Assembly (NCBI GenBank): GCA_902803635.1 | Contig: CADCQU010000178.1 | Span: forward strand, 1-5,669 | DNA from: an uncultured Lachnospiraceae bacterium | GTDB lineage: Bacteria > Bacillota > Clostridia > Lachnospirales > Lachnospiraceae | DNA length: 5,669 nt | Direction: 5' to 3' | Shown here: positions 3,997-5,669 of the stretch, piece after piece | Position numbering within the stretch: position 1 is the stretch's first letter | How the letters are laid out: each line of letters begins with the position of its first letter | Notes under the pieces: generated by a model | Databases searched by the model: none | Told to the model about the DNA's origin: nothing | What the model saw: the letters and a program-made list of their open reading frames with translations, nothing else | Made by a program: the position numbers and the translations under genes

Positions 3997-5424
3997 ATGA
4001 AAAAATCGATTCTTCGCATCCTTTGCTTTCTCGCCGTTCTCCTCATAGCCCTCGGGTGTTGGAACATCATATTTAAGCGGAAGGACGGGGACGGCATTTA
4101 TGATTTAAAAAAGTATTACGAGCTGGAAAAGAATACCGTCGACGTGCTGATTCTGGGAAGCAGCCATGCCTTCGAGAATTTCAACACCGGGACGCTCTGG
4201 GACGAGGGCGGCCTTTCCAGCTTCATCCTCGGCGGCTCCATGCAGCCCATGTGGAATACCTACTATTTCCTGAAGGCGGCACTAAAGACCCAGACCCCGA
4301 AGCTTATCCTTCTGGAAGGTTATGCCACCTCCTTCACCGACGACTACAGCAAGGACAGCCACATTATCAAAAACACCTTCGGCCTTCCCTGGTCGCCCGA
4401 CCGAGTGGACGCGGTGAAGGCCAGTGCCCCAAAGGAGCGTTGGGCGGACTTCCTCCTCTCCTACACGCAGTACCACACCCGCTACAAGGAGCTTTCGCGG
4501 GCGGATTTTGCGCCCAACCAGGGGAACCCCCTCTTCCGCGATTGGAAGGGCTTCGGCTGCTCCATGCAGACGACGCCGCTGACAGCCCTGGATCTAAGTT
4601 CGGTCACGGAAAGCCTCCCCCTCTCCGAAAAGACGGAGAAATACTACCGTGCCACCCTGCAGCTGGCCGCAGACGCCGGCATTCCCATCGTGGTCCTCGT
4701 CGCCCCCTTCACGGCCATCTCGCCGGACCAGGAGCGATACTTCAACCGCGCCGGGGAGATTGCCGCCGAGCACGGGGCTTCCTACCTGAACTGCAACCTG
4801 CTTTTGGACGAGATAGGTATCAATTATGCAATGGATGCGGCGGATACGGAGCATTTGAATTACAGAGGGAACCGTAAATTTACAAGCTATGTACTCCGTT
4901 ACCTGAAGAACCGCTACGAGCTGGCAGACCACCGGGGGGACGACCGCTACGCGACCTGGCAGAAAAATGCGGACTACGTCCGGCAGATCATCGCAAACCA
5001 GGAGCTTACCGAATGCACGGAATTCGCGGATATCCTTCCAAGACTGCAAAACCCGGCCTACTGGGTCTTCGTCTCCACCGCCGGCTCCTGTGACCCGCTT
5101 GCCTCGCCCGCAAGGGAACTGCTAAAGGACATGGGCATCCCCGCCGGGGAGGCGAGCATCCTCTGCCAGCTTCAGGGCGGTGCCGTCCTCTGGCAGGCCT
5201 CCGACGAAAACGGTCGGGAGCTCTACCTTCGGACGGAGCCCCACGATTTCCACCTGCGGCAGTCATTCGACGACACGAAGGTGAGCAATACCGTCGTGAT
5301 GGACAGACAGACCTATGCGAAGGTGGACAGCGGGATCAACATCGTCGTCTACGACACGCTGAGCGAAAAAATCGCGTCAAGCTTCGGGCTGGACGCGGAA
5401 AACGGGTATGCGATCGTGCGGTAA
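3997..5424 (+). CDS. Membrane-anchored SGNH acyltransferase partner (AlgX/AlgJ/DltD-like) with extra C-terminal domain
   Basis: This 475-residue protein has one N-terminal membrane helix (about 5-25) followed by positive residues, leaving the rest outside the cell. The SGNH/GDSL domain (about 46-305) has VDVLILGSSHAF with probable nucleophile Ser56, the strand LVAPF, and the late motif DTEHLN giving Asp283 and His286. This matches Ser-Asp-His of AlgX/AlgJ/DltD enzymes, which place the acyl group on the final polymer. Residues about 350-475 form a second domain with AYWVFVSTAG..., LLKDMGI, and near the end GINIVVYD (446-453). This resembles the C-terminal domain of many clostridial surface proteins and possibly the ILEI/PANDER-like fold; that link is from memory and unsure. 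The ATG at 3997 has AGAGG 7 nt upstream and starts the membrane anchor; an in-frame TTG at 3952 would overlap the upstream gene. It lies 10 nt after the MBOAT gene, so the two are surely cotranscribed. Confidence 0.85.
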   Translation: MKKSILRILCFLAVLLIALGCWNIIFKRKDGDGIYDLKKYYELEKNTVDVLILGSSHAFENFNTGTLWDEGGLSSFILGGSMQPMWNTYYFLKAALKTQTPKLILLEGYATSFTDDYSKDSHIIKNTFGLPWSPDRVDAVKASAPKERWADFLLSYTQYHTRYKELSRADFAPNQGNPLFRDWKGFGCSMQTTPLTALDLSSVTESLPLSEKTEKYYRATLQLAADAGIPIVVLVAPFTAISPDQERYFNRAGEIAAEHGASYLNCNLLLDEIGINYAMDAADTEHLNYRGNRKFTSYVLRYLKNRYELADHRGDDRYATWQKNADYVRQIIANQELTECTEFADILPRLQNPAYWVFVSTAGSCDPLASPARELLKDMGIPAGEASILCQLQGGAVLWQASDENGRELYLRTEPHDFHLRQSFDDTKVSNTVVMDRQTYAKVDSGINIVVYDTLSEKIASSFGLDAENGYAIVR

Positions 5425-5439
5425 AATGCCAAACAAATA

Positions 5440-5472
5440 GGGTAGAGGGAGGCGATAGCCGAACCTCTACCC
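5440..5472 (+). other. Hairpin 1 downstream of the acyltransferase operon
   Basis: GGGTAGAGG (5440-5448) pairs perfectly with CCTCTACCC (5464-5472), with a small GGC/GCC pair inside the loop. No T-tract follows, so it is not a normal terminator. It begins 15 nt after the stop codon and may protect the 3' end of the mRNA or belong to a repeat element. Confidence 0.6.
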
Positions 5473-5479
5473 CTCTCGC

Positions 5480-5522
5480 GAGCCGCGTGCTGCCGAAGGC
5501 AGCAGTATTCCTTTCGCGGCTC
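5480..5522 (+). other. Hairpin 2 with a one-sided 10-nt bulge
   Basis: The outer stem pairs GAGCCGCG (5480-5487) with CGCGGCTC (5515-5522). The inner stem pairs TGCTGCC (5488-5494) with GGCAGCA (5498-5504) on a GAA loop. The two are stacked on the 5' side; on the 3' side they are separated by GTATTCCTTT. It is too regular to be chance, but I do not recognise an RNA family. Confidence 0.6.
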
Positions 5523-5533
5523 TGTGAATAGAA

Positions 5534-5574
5534 GAAAGCGGCATGGCCACGGGGGCCATGCCGCTTTCCTTATT
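5534..5574 (+). terminator. Intrinsic terminator of the acyltransferase operon
   Basis: GAAAGCGGCATGGCC (5534-5548) and GGCCATGCCGCTTTC (5554-5568) pair perfectly over 15 bp around the loop ACGGG. The tail CTTATTT is only moderately T-rich, but the stem is very stable. It could act in both directions. Confidence 0.8.
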
Positions 5575-5581
5575 TGCACCT

Positions 5582-5669
5582 TAACTTAGGAGCTGTTCGA
5601 AAATAACTTAGGAAAGATGCGAAGTATAAATTTCGTCCTGCAAGGCGGAGGATGGAGGCGATGCGGGCA
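5582..5669. repeat. Probable start of a dispersed repeat or mobile-element end (cut by the window)
   Basis: TAACTTAGGA occurs twice, at 5582-5591 and 5604-5613, 22 bp apart. The following sequence (GAGCTGTTCGAAAATAACTT, then a GGCGGAGGATGGAGGCGATG purine-rich run near the end) shows no convincing reading frame. It resembles intergenic repeats seen in clostridial gut genomes, but this is recollection and the element continues beyond the window. Confidence 0.35.

Noticed and set aside
4051..4062. Lipobox (ALGC, Cys21) making the SGNH protein a lipoprotein
   Set aside because: Ala at -3 and Leu at -2 do not fit the lipobox, and the hydrophobic run continues past the Cys to WNII and KRK, fitting a membrane anchor as in DltD.
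2490..5424. dltB and dltD of a D-alanylation operon
   Set aside because: No dltA or dltC is adjacent, and the MBOAT motifs (WFRDYLYIPLGGNR) are closer to AlgI than to DltB.

Overview
The window has three complete genes on the + strand, the first codons of a probable divergent gene at the left edge, and three informative intergenic regions. The coding DNA is GC-rich and favours C/G third positions, while the intergenic DNA is AT-rich. The encoded proteins are a secreted coiled-coil NlpC/P60 hydrolase and an MBOAT/SGNH acyltransferase pair. Together with WalR-type boxes and a GTCATTCTGAGCGAAGCG-type intergenic repeat, this points to a Gram-positive clostridial genome, perhaps a GC-rich gut member of the Oscillospiraceae or a relative. 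The taxon is inferred from style, not proven.

Layout. 1-45 (minus): start of a divergent gene that leaves the window. 46-534: divergent regulatory region. It carries a palindromic dispersed repeat, a likely minus-strand promoter, two consensus WalR (YycF) boxes, a long imperfect nested hairpin, and a good extended -10 promoter for the hydrolase. 535-2325: PcsB/CwlO-like secreted peptidoglycan endopeptidase. Its coiled-coil head and NlpC/P60 catalytic domain are separated by about 170 residues of Glu/Lys/Arg/Ala-rich helix and a Pro/Thr linker. 2350-2379: strong terminator, followed by a 12-bp tandem duplication that supplies the -35 of the next promoter. 2490-3986 and 3997-5424: two-gene operon, 10 nt apart, for a membrane O-acyltransferase (AlgI/DltB type) and a membrane-anchored SGNH partner (AlgX/AlgJ/DltD-like). 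5425-5580: three successive hairpins, the last a strong terminator. 5582-5669: start of what looks like a dispersed repeat.

How they fit together. The hydrolase probably cuts peptide stems in peptidoglycan during growth or division, under WalKR control. The acyltransferase pair probably carries acyl groups across the membrane onto an extracellular glycan, wall polymer or lipid. A terminator separates the two units, so they are not one operon. Acylated wall polymers can affect hydrolase activity, but a functional link here is only inference. I see no convincing wholly new system. The points most worth checking are the paired WalR boxes around the long hairpin, the long helical spacer in the hydrolase, and the C-terminal domain of the SGNH protein.
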